DNA from: Pseudomonas anatoliensis
GTDB lineage: Bacteria; Pseudomonadota; Gammaproteobacteria; Pseudomonadales; Pseudomonadaceae
NCBI RefSeq assembly: GCF_017976235.1
Contig: NZ_JACVHC010000005.1
Location: 554,859 to 618,858, forward strand
Length of the DNA: 64,000 nucleotides
Reading direction: 5' to 3'
Position 1 is the first letter of the stretch. Each line of letters opens with the position of its first letter. Below are positions 32,402 through 40,602 of the stretch, piece after piece. Both the position numbers and the translations under genes were made by a program. The notes beneath the pieces are model-generated. The model saw only the letters and a program-made list of their open reading frames with translations. It was not told the DNA's origin and ran no database searches.

Positions 32402-34461
32402 AGGGGCGCTCCATCGGGCAGCGGTTCTTCGGGCTCGGCGCTGGAAACGAATTCAACGCCGGGCAGCAATGCCAGACGCAAACCGCTCAGGGCGTGCAAC
32501 AGGTGTAGCCGGGTTTCTTCGTCGCCGTGGCCATTGAGCGCACGGCGGGTGCGGTCCAGGGTCATCAGCAAAGGGCTCGGCGCCGGCAGACGTTCACCAG
32601 CCTTGAGGCAAGCGCGGAAATACCCGCCGACCTCGCTTACCACTTGCTGCAACAGTGCCTTGGGTACGCCGGTCATCCGCGGGGTGTAGGCAAGCAAGTC
32701 GAGCAGGTTCAGGCCCACTCGTACTTCGCGCATGGCAATGCCGGTGTCCTGGCCAGTCAGCGCTAGACGCGGCAGGTGCTGCATCAGCCGATCAAGCAAC
32801 TGCACGCCCAGCTTGCGGTGTTCAGCAAGATTGGCCGGTTCGGTCATGTCGACAATGTCTTTCCAATTGAACCGGGTAAGCCGTTTGGCTGCCAACTCGG
32901 CACCGAACGGACGCGCCACCAGCGTCCAGATGAACGCGAACAACAGGCCGATCGGTCCCGCCAGATTGGAGTTCACGAAGGCAAAAAAGTCTGCATCGTA
33001 AGCCCCCTGAATACTGATGAACGACGAGGTGTTGACCAGCGTCAGCAGCATGCCGAGGTAGAAACGCGGCTGTACCGTCAGGGTGCCAACGCAGATAAAC
33101 GGGACGGCAAACGCCAATACCAGCATCGGAAAATCGTGCAGGTTCGGCAGAATCAAAAACAGATACAGGCTGGCGAACAGCACCGACATGCCGGTCCAGA
33201 AAAAGAACCGGTAAATCTGCGGCGCCGGGTCGTCCATCGAGGCGAAGAAGCTGCACGCTACTGCCGCCAGAATCACCGCACTGCCGCCATCCGGCCAGCC
33301 GAGCAGAATCCACAGCACCGAGGCGACGATGATCGCCAGAATCGTTGACGCCACCGAATAGAGCATCAGCCCACGGTCGATAAACGGCGTCAGACGGCCG
33401 AGGCGCCAGTGGCGATAGACCGCGCGCCAGCTGTCCTGGCGCTCGCAGAGAATCGCGTCTTGCAGACTGCGGCAGTCTTGCCACAAATCGATGAATTCGC
33501 CGAGGCGATAAATCGCGTTGGAAAACAGTAATTGCTTGCGGTCTTCAAGTGCTTCGGCGCTTGGCTGCAAGGCTTCGAGCTGATCTTTGAGTGCCTGCCA
33601 GCGGTCGAGATCGGCGTCGTTATGATCGAGCCATTCACGGGTCGCGGCCAGCAGCGGTGCGAATTTTTCCACCAGTTCCGGGGTGCGTCGTTCGAGGGCG
33701 TAGAGCGAGTCTTCGAGGGCATCGATCACCGGTAACAGGTGGATCATCCGCCCACGCAGCTCCTTGGTATTACGCACGGTTTGCGGCCGCGAGCCTTCGT
33801 GGGGCAACTGGCCGATCATCAGTTCGAGACTATTGAAACTGGCGACCATCGCCATGCGTAAAGCAGTGACTTCTTCGGGCTGCACGTCGCGGCTGAGAAA
33901 TTTCAGGCTGTAGGTCGACGCGTCGGCGAACCATTTGCCCACGGCGTCGTTGAACACCGGCGCAAGGCGACGTGGCCAGAACATCGCACCCACGACGGCA
34001 GCGACGGCAATGCCGAGGAAAATCTCTTCGGTACGCGCTTCCGCCACGTCCCACACCGCCAGCGGGTTATCCACCACCGGCAAGGCAATCAGCGGCAGCG
34101 TGTAACCGGCCAACATCAATGCGTAACTGTTGGCGGTGCGTAAATGCAGCGACAGGAACAGCAAAATCCCCGTCCACAAGGCGATGACTACCACCAGTAC
34201 AAAAGGGCTCTGGACGAACATCGGCACAAAAAACACCGCCGCCGCCGCACCGAGAAAAGTACCGATGGCGCGGTACAACGCCTTGGAACTGGTCGGGCCC
34301 AGAAATGGGCTGGAAACGATGTACACCGTGGCCATCGCCCAATAGGGACGCGGCATTTGCATGAGCATGGCGATGTACAGCGCGAGCATCGACGCGGCAA
34401 ACGTGCGGATCCCGTAGAACCAGTCCCGGGCCGGCGGAATGCCAGTGAAAAAACCGTTCAA
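32398..34461 (-). CDS. FUSC-family inner membrane transporter (AaeB-like)
   Basis: A 687-residue inner membrane exporter of the FUSC/aromatic acid exporter family. Two blocks of transmembrane helices (about 15-165 and 365-510) are each followed by a cytoplasmic domain, the family pattern. Near the start are RTFAASMLALYIAMLMQMPRPYWAM and YIVSSPFLGPTSSKALYRAIGT. Members export aromatic carboxylates, fusaric acid and related compounds; the substrate here is unknown. It overlaps the MarR gene and the DUF1656 gene by four bases each. Confidence 0.92.
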   Translation of the reverse strand: MNGFFTGIPPARDWFYGIRTFAASMLALYIAMLMQMPRPYWAMATVYIVSSPFLGPTSSKALYRAIGTFLGAAAAVFFVPMFVQSPFVLVVVIALWTGILLFLSLHLRTANSYALMLAGYTLPLIALPVVDNPLAVWDVAEARTEEIFLGIAVAAVVGAMFWPRRLAPVFNDAVGKWFADASTYSLKFLSRDVQPEEVTALRMAMVASFNSLELMIGQLPHEGSRPQTVRNTKELRGRMIHLLPVIDALEDSLYALERRTPELVEKFAPLLAATREWLDHNDADLDRWQALKDQLEALQPSAEALEDRKQLLFSNAIYRLGEFIDLWQDCRSLQDAILCERQDSWRAVYRHWRLGRLTPFIDRGLMLYSVASTILAIIVASVLWILLGWPDGGSAVILAAVACSFFASMDDPAPQIYRFFFWTGMSVLFASLYLFLILPNLHDFPMLVLAFAVPFICVGTLTVQPRFYLGMLLTLVNTSSFISIQGAYDADFFAFVNSNLAGPIGLLFAFIWTLVARPFGAELAAKRLTRFNWKDIVDMTEPANLAEHRKLGVQLLDRLMQHLPRLALTGQDTGIAMREVRVGLNLLDLLAYTPRMTGVPKALLQQVVSEVGGYFRACLKAGERLPAPSPLLMTLDRTRRALNGHGDEETRLHLLHALSGLRLALLPGVEFVSSAEPEEPLPDGAPL

Positions 34462-34913
34462 GAATTAACCACCACGGGCGGATTGGCCGCCTCAAAAGCT
34501 CTGAGTACTCGAAGCGTAGCCTCCAGATCACTCTGGTCGATGCCTTCGAGTACTTCGTGACGCAGACGCACCAATTCGACTTCCACCGCTTGCACCAGCT
34601 CACGACCGGTGTCGGTCAGGCTCAGGCACTTGGCGCGGCGATCCTGTGTGTCTTCAGTTCGGCAGACGTAACCGGAGTGGCACAACTGATCAAGCAGTCG
34701 CACCAGCGACGGACTCTCCATCCCGGCCGCCTGCGCCACTTGCACCTGACGCACACCTTCGCCCAACCGCCCGATCATCAACAACGGGACGGCGCAGGCT
34801 TCGGAGATTCCATAGTTGACCAGCGTGGTCTGGCAGATTTTCCGCCAATGCCTGGCGGCCACCACCATGGCACTGCTGATGTTCATCTGGAGAGCGTCGA
34901 GGGAATTTGGCAC
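34458..34913 (-). CDS. MarR-family transcriptional regulator
   Basis: A 151-residue winged helix regulator (VRQVQVAQAAGMESPSLVRLLDQLCHSGYVCRTEDTQDRRAKCLSLTDTGRELVQAVE). It is the first gene of the efflux operon and probably represses it until a substrate, typically a phenolic or aromatic acid, binds. The GTG at 34913 gives the longest form; an ATG at 34886 (MNISSAMVV) is an alternative, and neither has a strong ribosome site. A dyad lies directly upstream. Confidence 0.9.
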   Translation of the reverse strand: MPNSLDALQMNISSAMVVAARHWRKICQTTLVNYGISEACAVPLLMIGRLGEGVRQVQVAQAAGMESPSLVRLLDQLCHSGYVCRTEDTQDRRAKCLSLTDTGRELVQAVEVELVRLRHEVLEGIDQSDLEATLRVLRAFEAANPPVVVNS

Positions 34914-34922
34914 GGGGAAATG

Positions 34923-34946
34923 GATACTGTTAGTTTGCTAACTATC
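34923..34946 (-). promoter_or_regulatory. MarR operator candidate
   Basis: GTTAGTTTGCTAAC (34929-34942), a perfect 5-bp inverted repeat with four-base spacer, flanked by GATA and TATC that extend the symmetry. It lies 16-33 bases upstream of the GTG start, where an autorepressor would block the promoter. Confidence 0.55.
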
Positions 34947-35017
34947 AATATCGCATTGGAGGGGAAATTCAGTCAAGTTTTGAAACAAATCTCTCCGCTG
35001 GTCGCAAGTTGTCGCGG

Positions 35018-35056
35018 CGAGGTACCTATATAGGTCCCTACGATGTATATACCTCG
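35018..35056 (+). promoter_or_regulatory. Operator region of the RHH/ParE module
   Basis: CGAGGTA (35018-35024) and TACCTCG (35050-35056) form outer arms. Inside are two perfect palindromes, ACCTATATAGGT (35024-35035) and GTATATAC (35045-35052). Repeated half-sites like these suit ribbon-helix-helix antitoxins, which bind as arrays of dimers. Confidence 0.55.
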
Positions 35057-35088
35057 TCAGTACCAGACGTTTTCCAGGGAGACACGAG

Positions 35089-35367
35089 ATGTCCAAGCAT
35101 GCCGTTTTTACGATGAAACTCGAGCCAGAGTTGCGCGACCAATTTATGGCAGAGGCTGAAGCCTCACACCGTCCCGCGTCGCAGATCATGCGAGAAATGA
35201 TGCGTCAGTTTGTTCAGGCTCAAAAGGAAGCCAGAGAGTACGAAGTCTTTTTGCAACGTAAGGTCGACCTGGCTCGGGAAGCAATGGTGGCCGGTGAAGG
35301 CATGTCCAACGAAGAAGTTGAAGCACAGTTCGCCGCCAGGCGCAGGCGGGTAGAAAATCAAGAATGA
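35089..35367 (+). CDS. Ribbon-helix-helix antitoxin (CopG/ParD-like)
   Basis: A 92-residue antitoxin. The N-terminus (AVFTMKLEPELRDQFMAEAEASHRPASQIMREMMRQFVQ) is a ribbon-helix-helix DNA-binding domain. The C-terminal half is charged and helical (LAREAMVAGEGMSNEEVEAQF) and should wrap the toxin. AGGGAGA precedes the ATG. Its stop overlaps the toxin start as ATGA. Confidence 0.85.
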   Translation: MSKHAVFTMKLEPELRDQFMAEAEASHRPASQIMREMMRQFVQAQKEAREYEVFLQRKVDLAREAMVAGEGMSNEEVEAQFAARRRRVENQE

Positions 35368-35645
35368 AGATTATCTGGACTAAAAATGCAGTACAGGATC
35401 GTGAAGATATTTGGGACTACCTTCACGCCGAAAATCCCAAAGCGGCTCTCGAAATGGATCGTCGCTTCACTGAAGCGGCTTCCCGAATATCCCAAAACCC
35501 CAAAATCGGTCCGGCCGGCATCATTTCTGGCACTCGCGAAATAATCCCCCACTCCAGTTATCGTCTCGTCTACCAACTCGATCCAGATGTGATCTGGATA
35601 ATGGCGCTGGTTCACACAGCGCGGGCGTGGCCTTTCCCAGGGTAG
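35364..35645 (+). CDS. ParE/RelE-family toxin
   Basis: A 93-residue toxin starting MKIIWTKNAVQDREDIWDYLHAENPKAA, then RFTEAASRISQNPKIGPAG and the beta strands with REIIPHSSYRLVYQLDPDVIWIMALVHTARAWP. This is the ParE type. It is coupled to the RHH antitoxin by a four-base overlap and ends three bases from the convergent DUF2789 gene. Confidence 0.85.
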   Translation: MKIIWTKNAVQDREDIWDYLHAENPKAALEMDRRFTEAASRISQNPKIGPAGIISGTREIIPHSSYRLVYQLDPDVIWIMALVHTARAWPFPG

Positions 35646-35648
35646 TGA

Positions 35649-35894
35649 CTACCTCTCCCGCCCCTTCCGCAACAACACATTCAACTGATCCACCACTTCC
35701 GCCCAGTCCGCATCATCAAGAATCTCGTCCCGCAAAAACTCCGCCTGGCTTTCGCTCCAGAAAAACGCGTCCGCCAGATGCAGCTCTGGTTTGAGTGGGG
35801 AATGGGTGGCGATGAATTGGTCGATGCTGACCGGGTCGTTGTCCAGGCCCAGTTGTTTGAATAGCGATGGGAGGCTGTGGTTTGGATTTTCCAT
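35649..35894 (-). CDS. DUF2789 protein
   Basis: An 81-residue soluble protein with LPSLFKQLGLDNDPVSIDQFIATHSPL and FFWSESQAEFLRDEILDDADWAEVVDQLNVLL, the pattern of DUF2789, a proteobacterial family without known function. AAGGAA lies just upstream of the ATG. A REPIN lies upstream. Confidence 0.8.
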   Translation of the reverse strand: MENPNHSLPSLFKQLGLDNDPVSIDQFIATHSPLKPELHLADAFFWSESQAEFLRDEILDDADWAEVVDQLNVLLRKGRER

Positions 35895-35933
35895 TGATGA
35901 ATTCCTTGGATGACGCGGTGAGTGGAAGAATTT

Positions 35934-35997
35934 TCGCGAGCAGGCTCGCTCCCACAGGTTGAACTCAATCTCCTGTGGGAGCGAGCTTGCTCGCGAA
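35934..35997. repeat. REPIN (GGAGCGAGCTTGCTCGCGAA family)
   Basis: TCGCGAGCAGGCTCGCTCCC and its inverse around a short spacer, between the DUF2789 start and the YbaK-like gene stop. Confidence 0.88.
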
Positions 35998-36022
35998 GGC
36001 GTCTGCACGAACGCCACTAAAC

Positions 36023-36484
36023 CTAATGACTCAACTCCCGCACCTGCGCATGCGGCACCATTTTCAGATACTCGGGCATGCTCATGTGCAGCAGGTAGTT
36101 GTGGTTGCCAGCCTCCAGATAGATGTCTTTCTGCCGGGTCAGCAGAGGGTCGATGACCATGTCCAACCCGTAGGAATCCCCCAGCGGCGGCACCGCGCCG
36201 CGTTCACAGTCATCGAATATGTGCGCCAGATTGCTTTCGCGGGTGAGTTGCCATTCACCAGAGTTGCGCACCTTGCTCAAATCCAGGTGGCGGCTGGCTG
36301 GCAGCACGGCCATCAGGTAATGCTCGTGGTGATCGTCGAGGATGACCGATTTCGCTACCCGTTCGGCAGCCACCCCGCTAACCCGCGCGGTCTCCAGGCT
36401 GCTGGACGAGTGGCGGTGAGCGACGATGTCATATTCGCACTGCGCCCGGTTCAGGCTGCTTTGCACCTTTTTGGCCATTCGCAT
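36023..36484 (-). CDS. YbaK/ProX-type aminoacyl-tRNA deacylase domain protein
   Basis: A 153-residue stand-alone YbaK domain: AQCEYDIVAHRHSSSSLETARVSG, then AAERVAKSVILDDHHEHYLMAVLPASRHLDLSKV with the conserved lysine of the editing site, and DCERGAVPPLGDSYGLDMVIDPLL, which matches the G-x-PP-G region. Relatives hydrolyse mischarged tRNAs such as Cys-tRNA-Pro or Ala-tRNA-Pro. GAGGTG precedes the ATG at 36484; an ATG two codons later is also possible. Confidence 0.85.
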   Translation of the reverse strand: MRMAKKVQSSLNRAQCEYDIVAHRHSSSSLETARVSGVAAERVAKSVILDDHHEHYLMAVLPASRHLDLSKVRNSGEWQLTRESNLAHIFDDCERGAVPPLGDSYGLDMVIDPLLTRQKDIYLEAGNHNYLLHMSMPEYLKMVPHAQVRELSH

Positions 36485-36658
36485 GATGCACCTCGGAGTT
36501 GCGCTGGAGGGTTGTTGCCGTGTCTTTGAGTCTAGTTCGGCAGGTTGCAGACGAAGGGAAATCCGCTCACCGGACACATCCGCACATTGATCAAAATTCA
36601 GCCAGCGCGAGGCTCAACTAGACTGAAAGAACCACCAATGACTGTCGCGGAGGATCAC

Positions 36659-37189
36659 GTGAACAGCCGATGTTGTGCGTTTGTCTGGTTACTCCTGCTG
36701 AGTGGGTTCGCCTTCGCCGCCGACACCTCATTACCGCCCATGAGCCCGGTCGGCCTGTGGCTGATCACCCTCGGCATCGTTTTTCTGATTGCCGAAGCCG
36801 CGCTGCCCAATTACGGCGTGATTGGCCTGGGCGGGATCATCATGTTCGTCATCGGCGCGCTGATTCTGGGCAACGCCGACTTGCCGGTGCCCATGATGAT
36901 CGGCCTAGGCCTGATCAGCGCCCTGCTCTTGCTTGCGTTGATCATCCGCGCCTTGAAGACCCGGCCGCGACACGCAGTCAGTGGCGACGCCGGGCTGGTG
37001 GGCAGCGTCACGGCAGTGACCACTGTGCACGCGCAAAATGCGCATAACGGCTGGGTGCAACTGCAAGGCGAACATTGGCAGGTGCTCAGCACCACACCAC
37101 TGCACACAGGGCAATCGGTACGCGTGGTCGGGCGAAACGGCTTACTGCTGCAAGTCAGCGCGACTGACGCGGCTCAACACGGAGAGTGA
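36659..37189 (+). CDS. nfeD: NfeD-family membrane protein
   Basis: A 176-residue protein with a signal-like N-terminus (FVWLLLLSGFAFAAD), three further transmembrane helices (including LWLITLGIVFLIAEAALPNYGVIGLGGIIMFVIGALIL) and a C-terminal OB-fold domain (GLVGSVTAVTTVHAQNAHNGWVQLQGEHWQVLS). NfeD proteins pair with stomatins in membrane quality control. The GTG at 36659 is preferred because GGAGG precedes it; an ATG at 36638 is in frame. It lacks the serine protease domain of long NfeD forms. Its stop is two bases before the slipin ATG. Confidence 0.88.
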   Translation: MNSRCCAFVWLLLLSGFAFAADTSLPPMSPVGLWLITLGIVFLIAEAALPNYGVIGLGGIIMFVIGALILGNADLPVPMMIGLGLISALLLLALIIRALKTRPRHAVSGDAGLVGSVTAVTTVHAQNAHNGWVQLQGEHWQVLSTTPLHTGQSVRVVGRNGLLLQVSATDAAQHGE

Positions 37190-37191
37190 TC

Positions 37192-37950
37192 ATGGGTCTG
37201 CAAATCGGTTTTGTTGCGCTGCTGTTGTTGGTGATCGTCCTGGCCGGATCGACGTTTCGCATCCTGCGTGAATACGAGCGCGGCGTTGTATTTCAGCTCG
37301 GGCGTTTCTGGCAGGTCAAAGGCCCGGGGCTGATCCTGTTGATTCCGGTGGTGCAGCAAATGGTTCGGGTCGACCTGCGCACCGTGGTTCTCGATGTGCC
37401 GCCGCAGGACGTGATTACCCGCGACAACGTTTCGGTGAAGGTCAACGCGGTGCTGTATTTCCGTGTGCTCGACCCGCAGAAGGCCATTATTCAGGTCGAA
37501 GATTTCCTCTCCGCCACCAGCCAACTGGCGCAGACCACGCTGCGCGCCGTGCTCGGCAAACATGAACTGGATGAACTGCTGGCCGAGCGCGAGCAGTTGA
37601 ACATCGACATCCAGCAAGTGCTCGACGCGCAAACCGATGCCTGGGGCATCAAGGTCGCCAATGTCGAGATCAAACACGTCGACCTGAATGAGTCGATGGT
37701 GCGCGCCATCGCCAAACAAGCCGAGGCCGAACGTGAACGGCGGGCCAAGGTAATCCACGCCGAAGGCGAACTGCAGGCCTCGGAAAAGCTCATGCAGGCC
37801 GCCGAAATGCTCGGCCGCCAGCCCGGTGCGATGCAACTGCGCTACATGCAGACCTTGTCCTCGATTGCTGGCGACAAGAGTTCGACGATTGTCTTTCCGT
37901 TACCGATTGAGTTGCTCAAGGGCATGGCGGACTTGTCGGGAAAATCCTGA
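37192..37950 (+). CDS. Slipin (stomatin/prohibitin family)
   Basis: A 252-residue membrane-anchored SPFH protein. An N-terminal helix (IGFVALLLLVIVLAGSTF) precedes the SPFH domain (FRILREYERGVVFQLGRFWQVKGPGLILLIPVV and VDLRTVVLDVPPQDVITRDNVSVKVNAVLYF) and a coiled coil (AIAKQAEAERERRAKVIHAEGELQASEKL). Slipins oligomerise and recruit NfeD. GGAGAG at the end of nfeD is its ribosome site, so the two are one operon. Confidence 0.93.
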   Translation: MGLQIGFVALLLLVIVLAGSTFRILREYERGVVFQLGRFWQVKGPGLILLIPVVQQMVRVDLRTVVLDVPPQDVITRDNVSVKVNAVLYFRVLDPQKAIIQVEDFLSATSQLAQTTLRAVLGKHELDELLAEREQLNIDIQQVLDAQTDAWGIKVANVEIKHVDLNESMVRAIAKQAEAERERRAKVIHAEGELQASEKLMQAAEMLGRQPGAMQLRYMQTLSSIAGDKSSTIVFPLPIELLKGMADLSGKS

Positions 37951-38245
37951 AAAGCAGTAAGATCGTAGCCTTCGATAAATGTCCGAGAGAGCTGTGTTGC
38001 ATGCAGGGCTGTTGCCGCAGGACTGCATACGTAACCAAGATATATCCAGGCAACCCACTCCTGAAAAAGCCGAATGAACGCTACTCCCTGACGGATGTAC
38101 GAAGTCTGGGACAGTGGCGGTTAGCGTCTCGTGTAAGCCCATCAAAGCTCGGTGCCTTTGGCTAAAAGCAATCGGAAGTGCTATGGTCAACCCATCGAAA
38201 ATATAACCTTGATGGAATATTCCATAGCGCTCATATTCGCTCCCC
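37951..38245. other. Intergenic region upstream of the HigBA-like module
   Basis: No gene is supported. A short fragment, GATCGTAGCCTTCG, at its left end resembles a decayed REP. The right end has ATATAAC and a perfect 14-bp palindrome that probably controls the toxin-antitoxin genes. Confidence 0.5.
38212..38225 (+). promoter_or_regulatory. Operator palindrome of the HigBA-like module
   Basis: ATGGAATATTCCAT, a perfect 14-bp palindrome, 20 bases upstream of the toxin ATG and just after ATATAAC, a possible -10 box. It suits autorepression by the XRE antitoxin. Confidence 0.6.
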
Positions 38246-38611
38246 ATGAATTGGGATATCGAATACACCGACGAGTTCGGAAGCTGGTGGGAAGATCTGA
38301 CTGAAAACGAGCAGACCTCTGTGGCTGCAAGCGTCAAACTCTTGGGTCAATTCGGGCCTGGTTTGCGCTTTCCGCACAGCAGTGCGATCAACGGTGCAAG
38401 GCACGGTCGTTTAAGGGAACTGCGCGTACAGCATGCCGGAAGGCCATACCGCATTCTTTATGCGTTTGATCCGAGACGTTGCGCGTTGCTATTGATCGGC
38501 GGAGATAAAACCGGTCAGGATCGCTGGTATGAGGTCAATGTTCCGCTCGCCGATCAACTGTACGATGAGCATCTCGAAACATTGCGCAAAGAGGGTTGTA
38601 ACAATGGCTAA
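38246..38611 (+). CDS. HigB-like RelE-superfamily toxin
   Basis: A 121-residue toxin: MNWDIEYTDEFGSWWEDLTENEQTSVAASVKLLGQFGPGLRFPHSSAINGARHGRLRELRVQ, then the strands GRPYRILYAFDPRRCALLLIGGDKTG. The toxin-first order and the C-terminal helix match HigB2-type RelE toxins, which cut mRNA on the ribosome. It overlaps the antitoxin gene by eight bases. Confidence 0.88.
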   Translation: MNWDIEYTDEFGSWWEDLTENEQTSVAASVKLLGQFGPGLRFPHSSAINGARHGRLRELRVQHAGRPYRILYAFDPRRCALLLIGGDKTGQDRWYEVNVPLADQLYDEHLETLRKEGCNNG

Positions 38612-38909
38612 GAAATTCGCCGAACTCGAAGCGCGCATGACACCCGAAGCCCGGGCGCGCGCCGATTCAATTTACGAACAACACATCAAGGAAATGCCAC
38701 TTAACGAATTGCGGCAGGCCAAAGCCTTGAGTCAGGCCACGCTTGCCGAAACACTACATGTCAATCAGGCTGCCATTTCGAAAATGGAGCGCCGTACCGA
38801 TATGTATATCAGCACATTGCGCAACTACATCCGTGCGATGGGCGGCGAGCTTGAAATTATTGCGACGTTTCCCGATGGGCAAATCAAAATCGAAAATTTC
38901 GCTGGTTGA
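38604..38909 (+). CDS. HigA-like XRE antitoxin
   Basis: A 101-residue antitoxin. The helical N-terminus (MTPEARARADSIYEQHIKEMPLNELRQAKALSQATLAETLHVNQAAISKMERRTDMYISTLRNYIRAMGG) includes an XRE helix-turn-helix. The ATG at 38604 lies inside the toxin 3' end. The pair is a HigBA-like module with the toxin gene first. Confidence 0.88.
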   Translation: MAKKFAELEARMTPEARARADSIYEQHIKEMPLNELRQAKALSQATLAETLHVNQAAISKMERRTDMYISTLRNYIRAMGGELEIIATFPDGQIKIENFAG

Positions 38910-39012
38910 GCCGCTCGCGCGAGCCTCAACCTGTGAACCCGTCTACTGACTGGAATGCCCGGTAGATGCCGCGTCGTAGCGAATTCGCTGATTCGATCGC
39001 TGTATGACAACC

Positions 39013-40602
39013 TCAGCGCTGAGCCATCTCTCTCTGCGGATACACCGACTCCCATCCCCCACCCAGCGCCCGATACAACCCGACCATCGCCAGTGAAACC
39101 CCGGTCGAACTCTCCACCCACTGCTCCTGCGTTGCGAGCAACGCACCTTGCACAGTAAGCACATTGACGAAGTCGGCCACGCCTTCGACATATTGCTGTT
39201 GCGCGGTGCGCAGGGCGATCTGGTTCTGGCGTACGGCCTCGGCGAGGCTGTCGCGGCGGCGTTGGCTGGCGTTGTAGGCGGTCAGTTGATCGTCGATTTC
39301 GTGCCAGGCACGCAGCACGGTCTGCTGATAGCCGATCGCTGCTTCCTGTTGCTGGGCTTCGCGTAACTGCAATACGCCGCGCAGGCGGCCGCCATCGAAC
39401 AGCGGCAGACTGAACTGCGGGCCGATGCCGAACGCACGCGAGCCCCACGAGCCGAAATCACTGAGCTGCATCGCTTGCGAACCGAGGTTGCCGGACAGGG
39501 TGATGCGCGGATAGAAATCACCCTTGGCCACACCGATGTTGGCGGTGGCGGCATGCAGTCGTGCTTCGGCTTGGCGGATGTCCGGCCGGCGCTCAGCCAG
39601 TTGCGACGGCAGGCCAATAGCAACTTTCAGCGGCGACTGTGGCACCGCGGCGTCTGTGGATAATTCTTTATCAAGAGCCTGTGGAGGCTCGCCCATCAAC
39701 AGGCTGATCGCGTTGATCAGTTGCGATTGGCGCTGTTCGAGTGCAGGCAAGCGCGACTCGATGGCGGCGACTTGCGCAGCGGCTTCGGCGACGTCCAGAT
39801 CGGTCGCCACGCCATCGTTGAGACGCAGCTGCGAGAGCTTGAGGCTGTGGCGGGCGACGTCGAGATTCTGCTCGGTGACGGCGCGAGTGTTCTGTACGCC
39901 GCGCAGCTGGATGTAGTTCTGCGCAGTGTCGGCGAGCACCGCCAATAGCACGCCGCGACGGTCGTTTTCAGCGACTTCGAGGTTGGCGTCGGCGGCCTCG
40001 GTTTCGCGGCGCACGCGACCCCAGAAATCCAGTTCCCACGAGGCAGAGAAACCGGCGTCCCACAGGTTGAAGGCGGAATCGCCGTTGTGCCCGGACGGGT
40101 CGTTCAGGCCTTCGCCGCTGTTGCGTTTGCGCCCGTAACTGCCGGTGGCGGCGGTAGTCGGGTAGCGCTCGGCAGTGATGACCTGACGTGCGGCACGGCT
40201 CTGTTGCAGACGGCTGCTGGCCAGTTGCAGGTCGAGGTTGCTGCGCACGGCGCGCTGGGTCAGGGCCGACAGTTGCGGGTCGTTGAAGACTTCCCACCAG
40301 CGCTCGTTGAGGGGCTCGCTGACAGCTTGGCTGGGGGCGGATTGGGATGGCTTGGCCCAGTTGGCGATTTGCGTGGCTTCGGGTTTTTGGAAATCTGGGC
40401 CGACGGTGCAGGCGGTGAGGCTGACAGTGAGCAAGGCACCGAAGGTGAGTTGCTGCCACTGGCCCAATCGCTGGCAAGCCAGCTCCCACAGGGAACTGTG
40501 TCTGGAGTGATTAAGTTGCACAGCCTTCAAAATTCCTGTGGAAGCTGGCTTGTCGGATCGCCGCATCGCAGCGATTGGGCCAGTCGATTCAACGAACATC
40601 AT
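39013..40602 (-). CDS. Outer membrane efflux lipoprotein with REPIN in its 5' end
   Basis: Outer membrane channel of the EmrAB-like pump, NodT/OprM family. The conserved part begins at LTFGALLTVSLTACTVGPDFQKPEA, with a lipobox near residue 65, and continues through two channel domains (for example ERRPDIRQAEARLHAATANIGVAKGDFYPRI). Read from the ATG at 40602, which overlaps the adaptor stop, the protein has 529 residues, about 50 more than usual at the N-terminus. Those extra residues are encoded mostly by a REPIN and do not look like a signal peptide. Either an internal start (GTG at the VQLNHS codon) is used or the lipoprotein signal is displaced. Confidence 0.8.
   Translation of the reverse strand: MMFVESTGPIAAMRRSDKPASTGILKAVQLNHSRHSSLWELACQRLGQWQQLTFGALLTVSLTACTVGPDFQKPEATQIANWAKPSQSAPSQAVSEPLNERWWEVFNDPQLSALTQRAVRSNLDLQLASSRLQQSRAARQVITAERYPTTAATGSYGRKRNSGEGLNDPSGHNGDSAFNLWDAGFSASWELDFWGRVRRETEAADANLEVAENDRRGVLLAVLADTAQNYIQLRGVQNTRAVTEQNLDVARHSLKLSQLRLNDGVATDLDVAEAAAQVAAIESRLPALEQRQSQLINAISLLMGEPPQALDKELSTDAAVPQSPLKVAIGLPSQLAERRPDIRQAEARLHAATANIGVAKGDFYPRITLSGNLGSQAMQLSDFGSWGSRAFGIGPQFSLPLFDGGRLRGVLQLREAQQQEAAIGYQQTVLRAWHEIDDQLTAYNASQRRRDSLAEAVRQNQIALRTAQQQYVEGVADFVNVLTVQGALLATQEQWVESSTGVSLAMVGLYRALGGGWESVYPQREMAQR
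40458..40584. repeat. REPIN inside the 5' end of an outer membrane protein gene
   Basis: Perfect 16-bp terminal arms ACTGGCCCAATCGCTG (40458-40473) and its complement (40569-40584) enclose GCAAGCCAGCTCCCACAGG and CCTGTGGAAGCTGGCTTG. The core is of the same family as the element at 29028. The whole element lies within the open frame of the outer membrane factor gene. Confidence 0.9.
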
